This document shows, piece by piece, positions 15,949-24,972 of a DNA stretch of 64,000 nt. The DNA lies in assembly GCA_017443465.1 (NCBI GenBank), contig JAFRXO010000033.1:42184-106183 (forward strand), in the 5' to 3' direction. Both the position numbers and the translations under genes were made by a program. This DNA is from Bacteroidales bacterium. GTDB lineage: Bacteria; Bacteroidota; Bacteroidia; Bacteroidales; UBA932. The stretch's first letter is position 1. Every line of letters starts with the position of its first letter. Under the pieces are notes generated by a model. That model saw nothing but the letters and a program-made list of their open reading frames with translations. It did no database searches and had not been told where the DNA came from.

Positions 15949-18900
15949 ATGACAATCAAGTTCAAGATAGTTTTTATCCTGTCCGTCCTGATTGCCTTCG
16001 CATTCGGACCTTTTGCTGCTCCCCTGGCTGCAGCCCCCGGACCTGGAAATGTCACTGCAGTCCTCAAGGATTCATCAACCGGCGAGGCAGTCGCTTTCGC
16101 GACGGTTTCCCTTACTGTCCCCGGAAAGAAAACTGCCTATAAGTACATCCTTTCGGATGAGGGCGGGAAAGTCCTGCTGCAGAATGTAAAGAACGGGCAG
16201 TACGAGTTCAAGTCGGAACTCCTGGGTTACAAGCCTTTCGTAAAGACCATTACGGTAAAGGACGGCAATCTCGACCTGGGTGAAGTGAAGATGGATCTGG
16301 ACAAGGAAACCCTGGATGCGGCCGAAGTGTCTGCTGTCGGGAACCCCATTACGATAAAGAAGGATACCATAGAGTACAACGCTGCTTCATTTAAAACCAC
16401 TGATAATGACGTGCTTCTGGATCTTCTGAAGAAGTTGCCCGGAGTCGAGGTTTCGGATGAAGGAGCTGTTACGGTAAACGGAAAGTCCATTTCCAAGATC
16501 ACGGTCGGGGGAAAGACGTTCTTCCTGAACGATCCACAGATGGCGACAAACAACATCCCCGCCAATGTCATCGAGAAAGTCAAGGTGCTCCAGAAGAAGT
16601 CAGAGCAGGCCGAATTCACCGGCATTGACGATGGGGAAGAGGAGACGGTCATCGACCTGAGCCTCAAGCAGGGAGCCCGGAACGGAGGTATCGTAGGAAA
16701 CATCAGTGCAGGTATCGGCCATGACCTCCAGGACTGGGGCAAGCCCTCCGAGGGAGACTGGAGATATCAGGCAAATGTTTTCACTGGCAAATTCTCTGAC
16801 AAGGGAATGGTAGCTGTCATTTCCAATTCCAACAACGTCAATTCGAGAGGTTTCGGGGACTTTTCAGGAAACATGATGCGCGGAATGGGAGGCGGAGCCG
16901 GCGGCGGCACGGATGCCGGTATCACCAACTCCTGGATGCTGGGAGCCAACACCGCCTGGAACCTGTTCGACGACCGTATGAAACTGGGAGGGAACTACGC
17001 CAACAACGGAAGCCGGAGTGATGTGGAGACCCGCAGCCACAGGGTTACCTACCGTGAGGACGGATCGAATCTCATATATGACAATTCGGGTTCCAATTCT
17101 ACGAACTCCTATGGGAACAGGATCGGAATGGAACTTGACCACAAGTTCAGCGACAACACTTCCATCCTCTTCCGTCCGCAGCTCAACTGGGGGCATGGCA
17201 ATTTCCACAATCTCTCTCGTTTTACCACTCTCAGGGAAAAGGACGGAGACTCCGACACGACCAATACCGGTTTCAACGGCAACACCGGAAGCAACAAGAA
17301 CTGGACTACATCAGGTATGGCCCTGCTGCGCCAGAAACTCGGAATTCCGGGCAGGACCCTGTCTTTGAGAGTCAACTACAACTTCAGCAACAATGAGATG
17401 GAGGGCTTCAACCAGTCCCTTACATCAAATCATATGATTGTTGACGGGGAGAAAGTGGTGAGGGACTCGATTATCAACCAGAGATATGACCAGAACTCCC
17501 GCAACCGCAGCATCTCCAGTCGCCTGACATATACTGAGCCCCTTGGAAACAACTGGTACGCAAGCGCGAACTACGAATTCAGGTGGAACAGTTCGACCTC
17601 CCGCAAGGATACATATGACGGGTCTTACATCCCGCCTTTCGATGCAGACCACCATATCTATGACATGGGAGGCCCTGAGTCTTTCAATGTGACCTACTCT
17701 AACGAGATACTCAACAGGCACATCAACCAGCGCATCGGGGCTGACCTCATGTACCAGAGCAAAAAGCTTCACGCACAGGTCGGTCTGGGAGTCAATCCCA
17801 ATTACACCCACAACGAGACGACCCGTGACGGGAATACTGCGACATATGACAGCCATGTGGTGAATTTCGCTCCTACTGCCAACCTGTTCTACGACATCGA
17901 TGACAATACGAACATGCGTTTCTACTACAGGGGCAATTCCAACCAGCCGTCCGTATCGCAGTTGATGCCTGTCCCGAACAACAGCAACCCGATGCATGTG
18001 TCGTTCGGTAATCCTTCCCTTAAGCCTTATTTCGACCATTCCATCCGTTACGAATTCCGGAGGACCAACAGGCAGAAGTTCTCCACGGTCACCCTCAACT
18101 TCAATGGAGGCATGACCCAGAATCCTATAGTGAATGCCAGCTGGTACGGGACCAACGGAGCCCAGTACTCCATGCCGGTAAACGGGCGCAACTCCATGAA
18201 CATGTCCCTCAGGGGATTCTACAATACTCCTATCGCGAAGTCCAACTTCTCGATTTCCAACCAGATAAACGCCAGTTACTCGGTCTCCCATTCATATGTC
18301 GGGAAGGTCTCCTTTGATGTTGACAAGTACTATAGGGACGGGGAATTCGACTATGACGGATTCTTGGATGACCATTCCGATTTCGACGATGATCCCTACT
18401 TCACCCCGAATACGATCCAGTCATTCAACGCCAATGACCGTCTCCGTGTCACCTACCGCAACAAGTTCGTGGAGATCGAGGCGAGCGGACGTACCAGGGC
18501 CCGTAAATCCTGGTACACTATCTCCTCGGGTGCAAGCACCAATTGGACCTGGAACAATTCAGTCGGCCTGGACATGGACTGGACCATCGCGAAGAAATGG
18601 GAACTGGAATCTGAGCTTAGCTACAACTGGTACAACGGCTATTCTGTGAAGCAGGACGACGAGTACATCGCAAATGCCTCGGTGTCCAGGACTTTCAACC
18701 GCTTTACCCTCATGCTCAAGATGTATGACATCTTCAACCAGTCGAAGGCTCTCTCCATCACCGATTCGGCCAACTACCACCTTGAGTCCTTCAGCAACAC
18801 CCTCGGGCGTTACATAATGCTGTCCCTTACCATGCGTTTTGGCAATTACGGAGGAAGGGGCCGTGGCGGACGTCCTGGAATGGGCGGTCCTCCGGGAGGA

Positions 18901-18954
18901 ATGGGCGGCCCTCCGGGAGGAATGGGCGGTCCGCCTCAGGGAGGCAGAAGATAA
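15949..18954 (+). CDS. Outer-membrane beta-barrel protein with carboxypeptidase-like domain (PF14905 type)
   Basis: The 1001-residue protein has a signal peptide (about residues 1-28), then a CarboxypepD_reg-like beta sandwich (about 33-110, beginning GNVTAVLKDSSTGEAVAFAT). A plug-like segment (about 120-240, with DVLLDLLKKLPGVEV) comes next, followed by a long Asn/Tyr-rich barrel ending RYIMLSLTMRFG. After the barrel comes a Gly/Pro-rich tail with three GMGGPPG units. It resembles TonB-dependent receptors but belongs to the OMP_b-brl_3 group, whose substrates are unknown. No SusD partner or TonB gene is adjacent. It converges on rluD with 5 bases between the stops. Confidence 0.85.
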   Translation: MTIKFKIVFILSVLIAFAFGPFAAPLAAAPGPGNVTAVLKDSSTGEAVAFATVSLTVPGKKTAYKYILSDEGGKVLLQNVKNGQYEFKSELLGYKPFVKTITVKDGNLDLGEVKMDLDKETLDAAEVSAVGNPITIKKDTIEYNAASFKTTDNDVLLDLLKKLPGVEVSDEGAVTVNGKSISKITVGGKTFFLNDPQMATNNIPANVIEKVKVLQKKSEQAEFTGIDDGEEETVIDLSLKQGARNGGIVGNISAGIGHDLQDWGKPSEGDWRYQANVFTGKFSDKGMVAVISNSNNVNSRGFGDFSGNMMRGMGGGAGGGTDAGITNSWMLGANTAWNLFDDRMKLGGNYANNGSRSDVETRSHRVTYREDGSNLIYDNSGSNSTNSYGNRIGMELDHKFSDNTSILFRPQLNWGHGNFHNLSRFTTLREKDGDSDTTNTGFNGNTGSNKNWTTSGMALLRQKLGIPGRTLSLRVNYNFSNNEMEGFNQSLTSNHMIVDGEKVVRDSIINQRYDQNSRNRSISSRLTYTEPLGNNWYASANYEFRWNSSTSRKDTYDGSYIPPFDADHHIYDMGGPESFNVTYSNEILNRHINQRIGADLMYQSKKLHAQVGLGVNPNYTHNETTRDGNTATYDSHVVNFAPTANLFYDIDDNTNMRFYYRGNSNQPSVSQLMPVPNNSNPMHVSFGNPSLKPYFDHSIRYEFRRTNRQKFSTVTLNFNGGMTQNPIVNASWYGTNGAQYSMPVNGRNSMNMSLRGFYNTPIAKSNFSISNQINASYSVSHSYVGKVSFDVDKYYRDGEFDYDGFLDDHSDFDDDPYFTPNTIQSFNANDRLRVTYRNKFVEIEASGRTRARKSWYTISSGASTNWTWNNSVGLDMDWTIAKKWELESELSYNWYNGYSVKQDDEYIANASVSRTFNRFTLMLKMYDIFNQSKALSITDSANYHLESFSNTLGRYIMLSLTMRFGNYGGRGRGGRPGMGGPPGGMGGPPGGMGGPPQGGRR
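18877..18939 (+). repeat. Three 21-bp tandem repeats encoding GMGGPPG
   Basis: Units at 18877-18897, 18898-18918 and 18919-18939 encode GMGGPPG, GMGGPPG and GMGGPPQ in frame at residues 977-997 of the outer-membrane protein. The units differ only at synonymous and last-codon positions, so copy number could vary by slippage or recombination. Confidence 0.85.
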
Positions 18955-18959
18955 ACAAC

Positions 18960-20027
18960 CTAAACCTGTGGCTCTTTGGCGGCTGTGTAATCCCGCCATT
19001 TGGCAATGAGGCTCCGCATGTCTTCGGGCATCGGGGCCTCAAATCTTATCTGCTGTTTCGTGTGGGGGTGGATGAATCCCAAAGTCGCGGCGTGGAGAGC
19101 CTGACGCGGACAGACCTGGAAACAGTTGTTGATGAACTGCCTGTATTTGGCGAAGATGGTCCCGTTGCGGATTTCGGAGCCTCCGTATCTCTCGTCGTTG
19201 AAAAGAGGGTGGCCTATGGAAGACATATGCACCCTTATCTGGTGTGTCCTCCCGGTTTCGAGCCGGCATTCTACCACTGTGATGTAGCCGAATCTCTGAA
19301 GTACCTTGTAGTGGGTGACTGCATGTTTTCCCTTGTCTTCGTCGGGGACGTTCTTGAATCTGAGCCTGTCTGCCGGATCCCGGCCGATGAAACTCTCAAC
19401 GGTCCCTTCATCTTCCGCTATGTTTCCCCAGACTACGGCGATGTACTTGCGTTCTATGGAGTGGACGAAGAACTGTTTGGCCAGGTTCATCTGTGTCTCG
19501 TCATCCTTGGCGACTACAAGGAGGCCTGATGTGTCTTTGTCGATCCTGTGCACCAGGACTCCCATCCTTTCATCGTCAGCCTCAGGGGCCTGTGAAAGGC
19601 CCAGGTGGAAAGCCAGGGCATTGACAAGGGTCCCGCTGAAATGTCCGTGTCCCGGGTGGACCACCATGCCTGCCGGCTTGTTTACCACCAGAAGGTAATC
19701 GTCTTCATATACGATGTCCAGCGGGATGTCTTCGGGAAGGATCTCAAGGCCCCTCCTCTGATATGGCATGACGAAGCGGATGACGTCCATCGGACGCACT
19801 ATGTAATTGGCCTTCACGACTTTGTCGTTGACCAATACATATGAGTTCTTGATTGCGAGCTGGATCCGGTGCCTTGAGGTGTCCTCGAGGTGTATGGCCA
19901 TGTATTTGTCCACCCTCATCGGGGCCTGTCCCTTGTCTACGTTCAAGCGGAAATGCTCGAACATCCCCTGTTCTTCATCCAGGGGCTGAATGTCGTCCAG
20001 GCGGTCCTCGATCGGATTATTTTCCAT
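18960..20027 (-). CDS. rluD: RluA-family 23S rRNA pseudouridine synthase (RluD-like)
   Basis: The 355-residue protein has an N-terminal S4 RNA-binding domain (MRVDKYMAIHLEDTSRHRIQ region) and a catalytic domain with HRIDKDTSGLLVVAKDD, where the Asp is the catalytic residue. RluD modifies helix 69 of 23S rRNA; the exact target here is inferred from similarity. The start overlaps the end of the PASTA gene by 11 bases, so the two are one operon with the LysE-type gene. Confidence 0.92.
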   Translation of the reverse strand: MENNPIEDRLDDIQPLDEEQGMFEHFRLNVDKGQAPMRVDKYMAIHLEDTSRHRIQLAIKNSYVLVNDKVVKANYIVRPMDVIRFVMPYQRRGLEILPEDIPLDIVYEDDYLLVVNKPAGMVVHPGHGHFSGTLVNALAFHLGLSQAPEADDERMGVLVHRIDKDTSGLLVVAKDDETQMNLAKQFFVHSIERKYIAVVWGNIAEDEGTVESFIGRDPADRLRFKNVPDEDKGKHAVTHYKVLQRFGYITVVECRLETGRTHQIRVHMSSIGHPLFNDERYGGSEIRNGTIFAKYRQFINNCFQVCPRQALHAATLGFIHPHTKQQIRFEAPMPEDMRSLIAKWRDYTAAKEPQV

Positions 20028-20862
20028 TGGAATCCTTGCTCAGGGCTGTGAGGGGGTCGGTGGTGAACCACAGTGAAACTTCGGAACCCATAAGGACAGG
20101 GACCTGGCTGGATGCGGACGGAGTCTGCTTATAGACCACGGCGCTCAGGGAATCGCTGTAGCTCTTGATGTCGCTGTCGAAAGTGACCTTGCGGATGTTG
20201 AGGGAACTCTCATGGGCGACATCTATGGCGCGGCGGTATTTCAGGCCGGAGAAATTCGGGACATATGTCATGTCGTTCTCGGGATTGAGGCCGACGACGA
20301 GGTCGATCTCTGCCCCTGTCTCAATGGGCACTCCGGGGTTGATCTCCTTGTTGTGGAACAACTGGCGCATTACATTGTTAGTGGCTATGTCACTGACGTA
20401 TATGAGGTTCCCGAGTACCAGGCCGCGGGAGTTCAGTTCGGCGTTGGCCTGGCGCATGGAAAGCCCGACCAGGTTGGGCATGGTGACCTTCTTGGGATTC
20501 ACGGCATTGATCGTAAGGCGGATCTTCCGGCCTTTCTTGACCTTGTCTCCGGGAGAGGGATTCTGGCTGAATACGGCACCCCTGGCCATCCTGCGGATGA
20601 AGACGGAGTCCGTTACGACTGTCTTAAGCCCGTTCAGCTCGGCATTGTACCTGGCTTCTTTGACGGTCATGGCTGTGAGGTCCGGGACGGCTATCTGTTC
20701 TCCGTGCCTGGTTATGGCGCCCAGTAAGATCTTAGCCCCTACAACCAGGGCAATTACCAGCAAAGCCGCCCATAATAAATTATGCAGCAGCCATTTCCCG
20801 AACTGTACCTTACCGTCGGGTTCCTGGACTTTCTTCTGAGCTTCTTTTTCCATATTGTCCAT
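20017..20862 (-). CDS. Membrane-anchored PASTA-domain protein
   Basis: The 281-residue protein has a short cytoplasmic N-terminus, one membrane segment (about residues 28-50) and three PASTA domains (about 56-120, 125-195, 200-270; for example MPNLVGLSMRQANAELNSRG). PASTA domains bind peptidoglycan-like muropeptides or beta-lactams in PBPs and Ser/Thr kinases. Here there is no kinase or transpeptidase domain, so it is probably a periplasmic wall-binding or structural factor; its role is not known. The ATG at 20862 (in a CATATG) is preferred to a TTG three codons earlier. It lies 5 bases after the LysE-type gene. Confidence 0.85.
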   Translation of the reverse strand: MDNMEKEAQKKVQEPDGKVQFGKWLLHNLLWAALLVIALVVGAKILLGAITRHGEQIAVPDLTAMTVKEARYNAELNGLKTVVTDSVFIRRMARGAVFSQNPSPGDKVKKGRKIRLTINAVNPKKVTMPNLVGLSMRQANAELNSRGLVLGNLIYVSDIATNNVMRQLFHNKEINPGVPIETGAEIDLVVGLNPENDMTYVPNFSGLKYRRAIDVAHESSLNIRKVTFDSDIKSYSDSLSAVVYKQTPSASSQVPVLMGSEVSLWFTTDPLTALSKDSNGK

Positions 20863-20867
20863 ATGTT

Positions 20868-21524
20868 TCAATTCAAGATATTAATCAATCCGGTTACTAT
20901 CAGTACCACTCCGATTATAATCACTGCGAATCCGGCAATCCTGTTGATAAGGAGGAGGGTTTCCGGCCTGAAGTTCTTTTTGAGGTGGCTGAATAACCAC
21001 GAGAAGAAGAACCAGTAGCACACCGACCCGGCCGAGACTGCGGCTATTACAGGCAGGGCGTGGAAATCATGAGGCAGGTCCCCGAGCCCCATGAACGCGA
21101 AGAGGGTAAGCATCAGGAACAGACCTCCGGGATTGGAGGCGGCGGTCAGCACTGCCTGGATGTAATCTTTGAAAGAGGCTGTGTCTCCATTGTCTTTCAC
21201 CACCTTACGGAAGGGATTGATGAATGCGATCCCGCAGCCTACTCCTATGATTATCGCCCCTCCTATGATCATGATGATTTCGTCGTTCGCGCTGATGAAC
21301 TCCTTCATCGCATTGAGGGCGAAGCAGGAGATCGTAGCCGAGATCGTGTCCATGGTGGTCACTCCGAGTCCCGTTACGAATCCTATGGTATGGTTGTGGC
21401 TCAAGGACTTCTGCATCACGAGGATAGCAGCGGGTCCCAGGAGGCATGAGCATAGGATGCCGACGCAGAACGCTTTTAGGATCAACAGGATCATATATCT
21501 GACAAAGATAGACAATTTATTCAT
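20868..21524 (-). CDS. LysE/RhtB-family exporter
   Basis: The 218-residue protein has six hydrophobic segments and the LysE-type N-terminus GILCSCLLGPAAILVMQKSL. The family exports amino acids; the substrate here is unknown. The start at 21524 is chosen because the longer frame would run into the divergent lnt gene with no coding character. Only 19 bases separate the two divergent start codons, so their control regions must overlap coding sequence. It is the first gene of a LysE-PASTA-rluD unit. Confidence 0.8.
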   Translation of the reverse strand: MNKLSIFVRYMILLILKAFCVGILCSCLLGPAAILVMQKSLSHNHTIGFVTGLGVTTMDTISATISCFALNAMKEFISANDEIIMIIGGAIIIGVGCGIAFINPFRKVVKDNGDTASFKDYIQAVLTAASNPGGLFLMLTLFAFMGLGDLPHDFHALPVIAAVSAGSVCYWFFFSWLFSHLKKNFRPETLLLINRIAGFAVIIIGVVLIVTGLINILN

Positions 21525-21531
21525 ATATTTG
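21524..21531 (+). promoter_or_regulatory. -7 element of lnt
   Basis: TATATTTG matches TAnnTTTG, 12 bases before the lnt ATG, and overlaps the start codon of the divergent LysE-type gene. No clear -33 box is seen. Confidence 0.45.
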
Positions 21532-21543
21532 TAAGGCTTAAAC

Positions 21544-23154
21544 ATGCGTTCAGATAGTATATATATCCGCCTCGGACTGCTTGCGCTCCTTTTTGCGGTG
21601 CTCATGTCCATTCCGTTCCTCCTGCCTGGCTGCGGACTCTTCGCCCTGGCAGGCTTGGTCCCCCTTCTTTTCATGGAGGAACTGGCGTCTCAGGCGCATG
21701 TGAAGAGATTCTGGCTCTGGCACTATTCAGCTTTCTTGCTCTGGAACTTGGTCACCACCTTCTGGGTGTGCAACGCCACCGTAGGCGGAGGACTGTTCGC
21801 CTCTTTCGCGAATGCCTTCCAGATGTCCTTGGTTTTCGGATTGTTCAGGTGGAGCAAGAAGATGATGAGAGGTTCCCTCCCGTACATTTTCCTGGCGGCT
21901 GCATGGATTGCATGGGAGAGGTATTACCTTCTCATCGCACAGATCTCCTGGCCATGGCTCCTTCTTGGGAACTCCTTTGCCAGGACTACCTGGGCTGCAC
22001 AGTGGTACGAATATACAGGTGCCACCGGAGGCTCCCTGTGGGTCTGGATGTGTAACCTGTCCCTTTACGCCCTTCTGTCGTCCGTCCTTTCCGGCCGTTG
22101 GAAGGAGCTTTCTTCCAGGGTCCGCATCGCCTCTGCCGTAGGCATATGCCTTGTTTTCCTCTTTCCGACGGCCGTTTCGCTGAAGCTCTGGTATGGCTTT
22201 GAGGAAACTTCGGATCCGGTGAAGGTCATGATAGTCCAGCCCAATATCGATCCGTACAACAAGTTCTCCGCCATGACCCAGGACCAGCAGGATGCCCTTC
22301 TGGAGGGACTGGCTGCCAGGGAACTCAGCAGCGGATCTTTCCGCCCTGACATCCTGATCGCTCCGGAGACATTTACCGGGGACATTGTCACCAATGACAT
22401 CCCGGCAAGCCGGACATATGGGCATTCCCTTTCTTTCATCAGGGAGCATGGGATCCCTTCAATGCTTTTCGGAGCTTCCGCGCGTACATTCATAGGTTCC
22501 GGTCCGCGTCCCTCCAAGACTGCCCGTTTCATCAGGGACGGGGTCTGGATGGAGTCGCACAATGTCGCCATCATGCTGGACAGCACGGCGAAGGGGGATA
22601 TCTATTATAAGAGCAAGCTGGTGGTGGGTGTGGAAATGATGCCATATCCGTCTGTTTTCCGTCCCCTGGACGAGGCCCTCGGCGGTGTCATGGGGCGCTG
22701 CATCGGGCAGGACAAGCCTTCTGTCCTCCGTGCCGGGGATGCTCCATTCGGCGTTGCGGTCTGCTACGAATCTGTCTATCCCGAGTGGTGTGCCGGATAT
22801 GTCAAGGCTGGGGCGCAGGTGCTTTCCGTCATTACGAATGATGCGTGGTGGGGAGACACTCCCGGATACAGGCAGCATTGCAGCTATGCTTCCCTTCGTG
22901 CCATAGAAACCCGCAGGGACATCGCAAGATGCGCAAACACAGGTATTTCCTGCATCATCAACCAGCGTGGGGACATCGTAGAGAAGACTTCCTGGTGGGA
23001 ACCAGCGGTGATCTGCGGGGAAGTCAACCTCAACACCAGGGAGACATTCTTCGTCCGCACCGGAGACTTTGTCGGGCGCATATGCGTACTGGTCTTCTTC
23101 CTGTTGCTTTTGTGGCTCGTGTCCCGCAGCTTTATCCCCAAGTCGCTCCGGTAG
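21544..23154 (+). CDS. lnt: Apolipoprotein N-acyltransferase
   Basis: The 536-residue enzyme has an N-terminal membrane region (about six to seven segments, residues 10-215), then a nitrilase-like periplasmic domain. The catalytic triad is visible: Glu275 (IAPETFTGD), Lys356 (YYKSKLV) and Cys407 (AVCYESVYPEW). A last hydrophobic segment closes the protein. It adds the third acyl chain to outer-membrane lipoproteins. Its presence agrees with the lipoproteins seen in this window. It is convergent with rng, with the rng terminator between them. Confidence 0.93.
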   Translation: MRSDSIYIRLGLLALLFAVLMSIPFLLPGCGLFALAGLVPLLFMEELASQAHVKRFWLWHYSAFLLWNLVTTFWVCNATVGGGLFASFANAFQMSLVFGLFRWSKKMMRGSLPYIFLAAAWIAWERYYLLIAQISWPWLLLGNSFARTTWAAQWYEYTGATGGSLWVWMCNLSLYALLSSVLSGRWKELSSRVRIASAVGICLVFLFPTAVSLKLWYGFEETSDPVKVMIVQPNIDPYNKFSAMTQDQQDALLEGLAARELSSGSFRPDILIAPETFTGDIVTNDIPASRTYGHSLSFIREHGIPSMLFGASARTFIGSGPRPSKTARFIRDGVWMESHNVAIMLDSTAKGDIYYKSKLVVGVEMMPYPSVFRPLDEALGGVMGRCIGQDKPSVLRAGDAPFGVAVCYESVYPEWCAGYVKAGAQVLSVITNDAWWGDTPGYRQHCSYASLRAIETRRDIARCANTGISCIINQRGDIVEKTSWWEPAVICGEVNLNTRETFFVRTGDFVGRICVLVFFLLLLWLVSRSFIPKSLR

Positions 23155-23163
23155 GGGAGTGGT

Positions 23164-23201
23164 GATAAAAAAAACAAGCTCCCGGTCAGGAGAGCTTGTT
23201 T
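23164..23201 (-). terminator. Rho-independent terminator of rng, overlapping its 3' end
   Basis: Minus-strand AAACAAGCTC (23192-23201) pairs perfectly with 23172-23181 across a 10-base loop and runs into eight T residues. The upstream arm is inside the last codons of rng and the stop codon lies in the loop, so hairpin and coding sequence are shared. Confidence 0.85.
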
Positions 23202-24763
23202 CCGTCAGAGTAGAAATCAAATTGCAGGACTGAATGGTCTTGGACCTCTTCAAGCTTCAATTTGCATTTGTACTTGTTTTTCCATTTAGCGATGAAGGAA
23301 GGAGTGAAGATCGAGCCTCTGGAAAGATAGGAGCCGAGGATCGGTCCGGTCTTTAGGGTCAGGTTCCTGATGCCCTTTTCCCTGACATAGTAAGCCAGGG
23401 CCCTTTCGATCTGTTCGTCTATGATGAGGCTTGGAGAAATCTTGCCGGTGCCGTGGCAGACCGGGCAAACCTCGGTGGTGTCGATTTCGGTAACCGGGCG
23501 TATCCTCTGCCTTGAGATCTGCATGAGCCCCAGTTTCGTCAGGGGAAGCACATTGTGCTTGGCTCTGTCAGATTCCATCAGGTCCATCATATGCTTGTAG
23601 AGCGCGTTCCGGTGGTCCTGGGACTCCATGTCGATGAAATCGACTATGATGATACCGCCCATGTCCCTCAGTCTCAGTTGTCTGGCTATCTCGTCGGCAG
23701 CATGGATGTTGACTTCAAAGGTGTTCTCTTCCTGGTCGGAAGTCTTGGACCGGATTCCGCTGTTGACGTCGATCACATTCAGCGCTTCGGTCGATTCAAT
23801 GACCAGATAGGCTCCCTGTTTGATTGCTACCACCCTTCCGAATGAGCTCTTGATCTGGCGGGTCACTTCGAAATGGTCGAAGATGTTTTCCTTGCCGTCG
23901 TAGAGTTTCACTATCTTCTCCTGTTCGGGAGAGATTAGTGAAATATATTTCCTGGTTTCTTCGAAGACCGTCTGATCGTTTACGTAGATATTCTCGAACG
24001 AATCGTTCAGAAGGTCCCTGAGCATGGTAGTAGTCTTGCTGTACTCGGAGAACAGGAGGGAAATGCCTTTGTTCTTTGCAAGTTTCGTCCAGGAGGACTC
24101 CCATTTGTTGATCAGGGACTGGAGTTCCCCGACGAGTACGGCAGCGGTCTTGCCTTCTGCCGCGGTCCGGATAATCGCCCCGTAGTTCTTTGGGAGTATG
24201 CTCCTGACGAGAGTCTCAAGCCTTTTCTTCTCTTCCTTGGAAGAAATCTTCTGAGAGATGCTTACCTTCTCCGCAAAGGGAAGAAGTACAATGTTTCGTC
24301 CTGCCAGTGAGATTTCCGCAGTGAGTCGTGAACCCTTCGTCGAAATCGGTTCCTTGACTATCTGGACAACCACCATCTGTCCTGCCTTGAGGACATTCTG
24401 GATCTTTCCTTCTTTTTCGAGTGCAGGCCCGACCTTTATCCGCGAATACAGCTGATGGAGGTCGGCGTTGGGATTGCTTTTCGTTACGAACTCGTCGAAG
24501 GACCTGAAATAGAGGCCAAGGTCCAGATAGTGGATGAATGCTTCCTTTTTGTCACCGATATCAACAAAGGCAGCGTTAAGGGCCGGGAGAATCTTCTTGA
24601 CTTTTCCGAGGAATACGTCCCCTACTGTGAAACTCCTTCCCTGGCTGGACTCTTTGTTCAGCTCGATCAGCCTGTGGTCTTCCATCAAGGCGATCTCGAC
24701 CTCTTTCGACCGGACGTCTACAATAAGGTCTTTCTCTGCTTTTTCGGCTTTTTCAGACTCCAT
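23186..24763 (-). CDS. rng: Ribonuclease G (RNase E/G family)
   Basis: The 525-residue protein has an S1 RNA-binding domain (about residues 35-130, KVKKILPALNAAFVDIGDKK) followed by the RNase E/G catalytic domain. The metal-binding Asp residues are in LNVIDVNSG and IIVDFIDMES, and the zinc-link motif CPVCHGTGKI follows. It trims rRNA precursors and degrades RNA. There is no long degradosome scaffold, so it is G- rather than E-like. It is behind a terminator in the HU cluster and must have its own promoter or read-through. Confidence 0.94.
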   Translation of the reverse strand: MESEKAEKAEKDLIVDVRSKEVEIALMEDHRLIELNKESSQGRSFTVGDVFLGKVKKILPALNAAFVDIGDKKEAFIHYLDLGLYFRSFDEFVTKSNPNADLHQLYSRIKVGPALEKEGKIQNVLKAGQMVVVQIVKEPISTKGSRLTAEISLAGRNIVLLPFAEKVSISQKISSKEEKKRLETLVRSILPKNYGAIIRTAAEGKTAAVLVGELQSLINKWESSWTKLAKNKGISLLFSEYSKTTTMLRDLLNDSFENIYVNDQTVFEETRKYISLISPEQEKIVKLYDGKENIFDHFEVTRQIKSSFGRVVAIKQGAYLVIESTEALNVIDVNSGIRSKTSDQEENTFEVNIHAADEIARQLRLRDMGGIIIVDFIDMESQDHRNALYKHMMDLMESDRAKHNVLPLTKLGLMQISRQRIRPVTEIDTTEVCPVCHGTGKISPSLIIDEQIERALAYYVREKGIRNLTLKTGPILGSYLSRGSIFTPSFIAKWKNKYKCKLKLEEVQDHSVLQFDFYSDGNKLS

Positions 24764-24792
24764 AAGGAAATATCATTGTCAGCATAAACAAA

Positions 24793-24823
24793 AGAGGCCG
24801 GGCGGCACAGCCGCAGAGCCTCT
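24793..24823 (-). terminator. Terminator after the 29-aa ribosomal-type gene
   Basis: Minus-strand outer stem AGAGGC (24818-24823) with 24793-24798 and inner stem GCGGC (24810-24814) with 24802-24806, followed by TTTTGTTT. It lies between the small gene and rng. Confidence 0.8.
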
Positions 24824-24857
24824 CTCTTAGCAGACTGCTAAAATGGCAGACAAGAAA

Positions 24858-24947
24858 TTACTTCTTCTTGTGCCTGTTCTTGCGCAAGCGTTTTTTACGC
24901 TTGTGCGTAGCCATTTTATGTCTTTTTCTTTTTTTTCCGCTAGGCAT
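24858..24947 (-). CDS. 29-residue AURKAIP1/COX24-domain protein, probable small ribosomal protein
   Basis: The frame encodes only 29 residues, more than half of them Lys or Arg; it starts MPSGKKRKRHKMATHK and ends RKNRHKKK. It matches the tiny Bacteroidota proteins annotated as AURKAIP1/COX24-domain, related to mitochondrial mS38 and the actinobacterial bS22-type ribosomal peptide. A ribosomal role is therefore likely but inferred. Start and stop are unambiguous and it is followed by a terminator. It lies 25 bases downstream of the HU gene and is probably transcribed with it. Confidence 0.85.
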   Translation of the reverse strand: MPSGKKRKRHKMATHKRKKRLRKNRHKKK

Positions 24948-24972
24948 AATTAATATTGATTAAGATAAGGAT

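Noticed and set aside
18877-18939. The 21-bp repeats as a CRISPR-like array
   Set aside because: They are in frame, contiguous with no spacers, and encode a Gly/Pro-rich tail.
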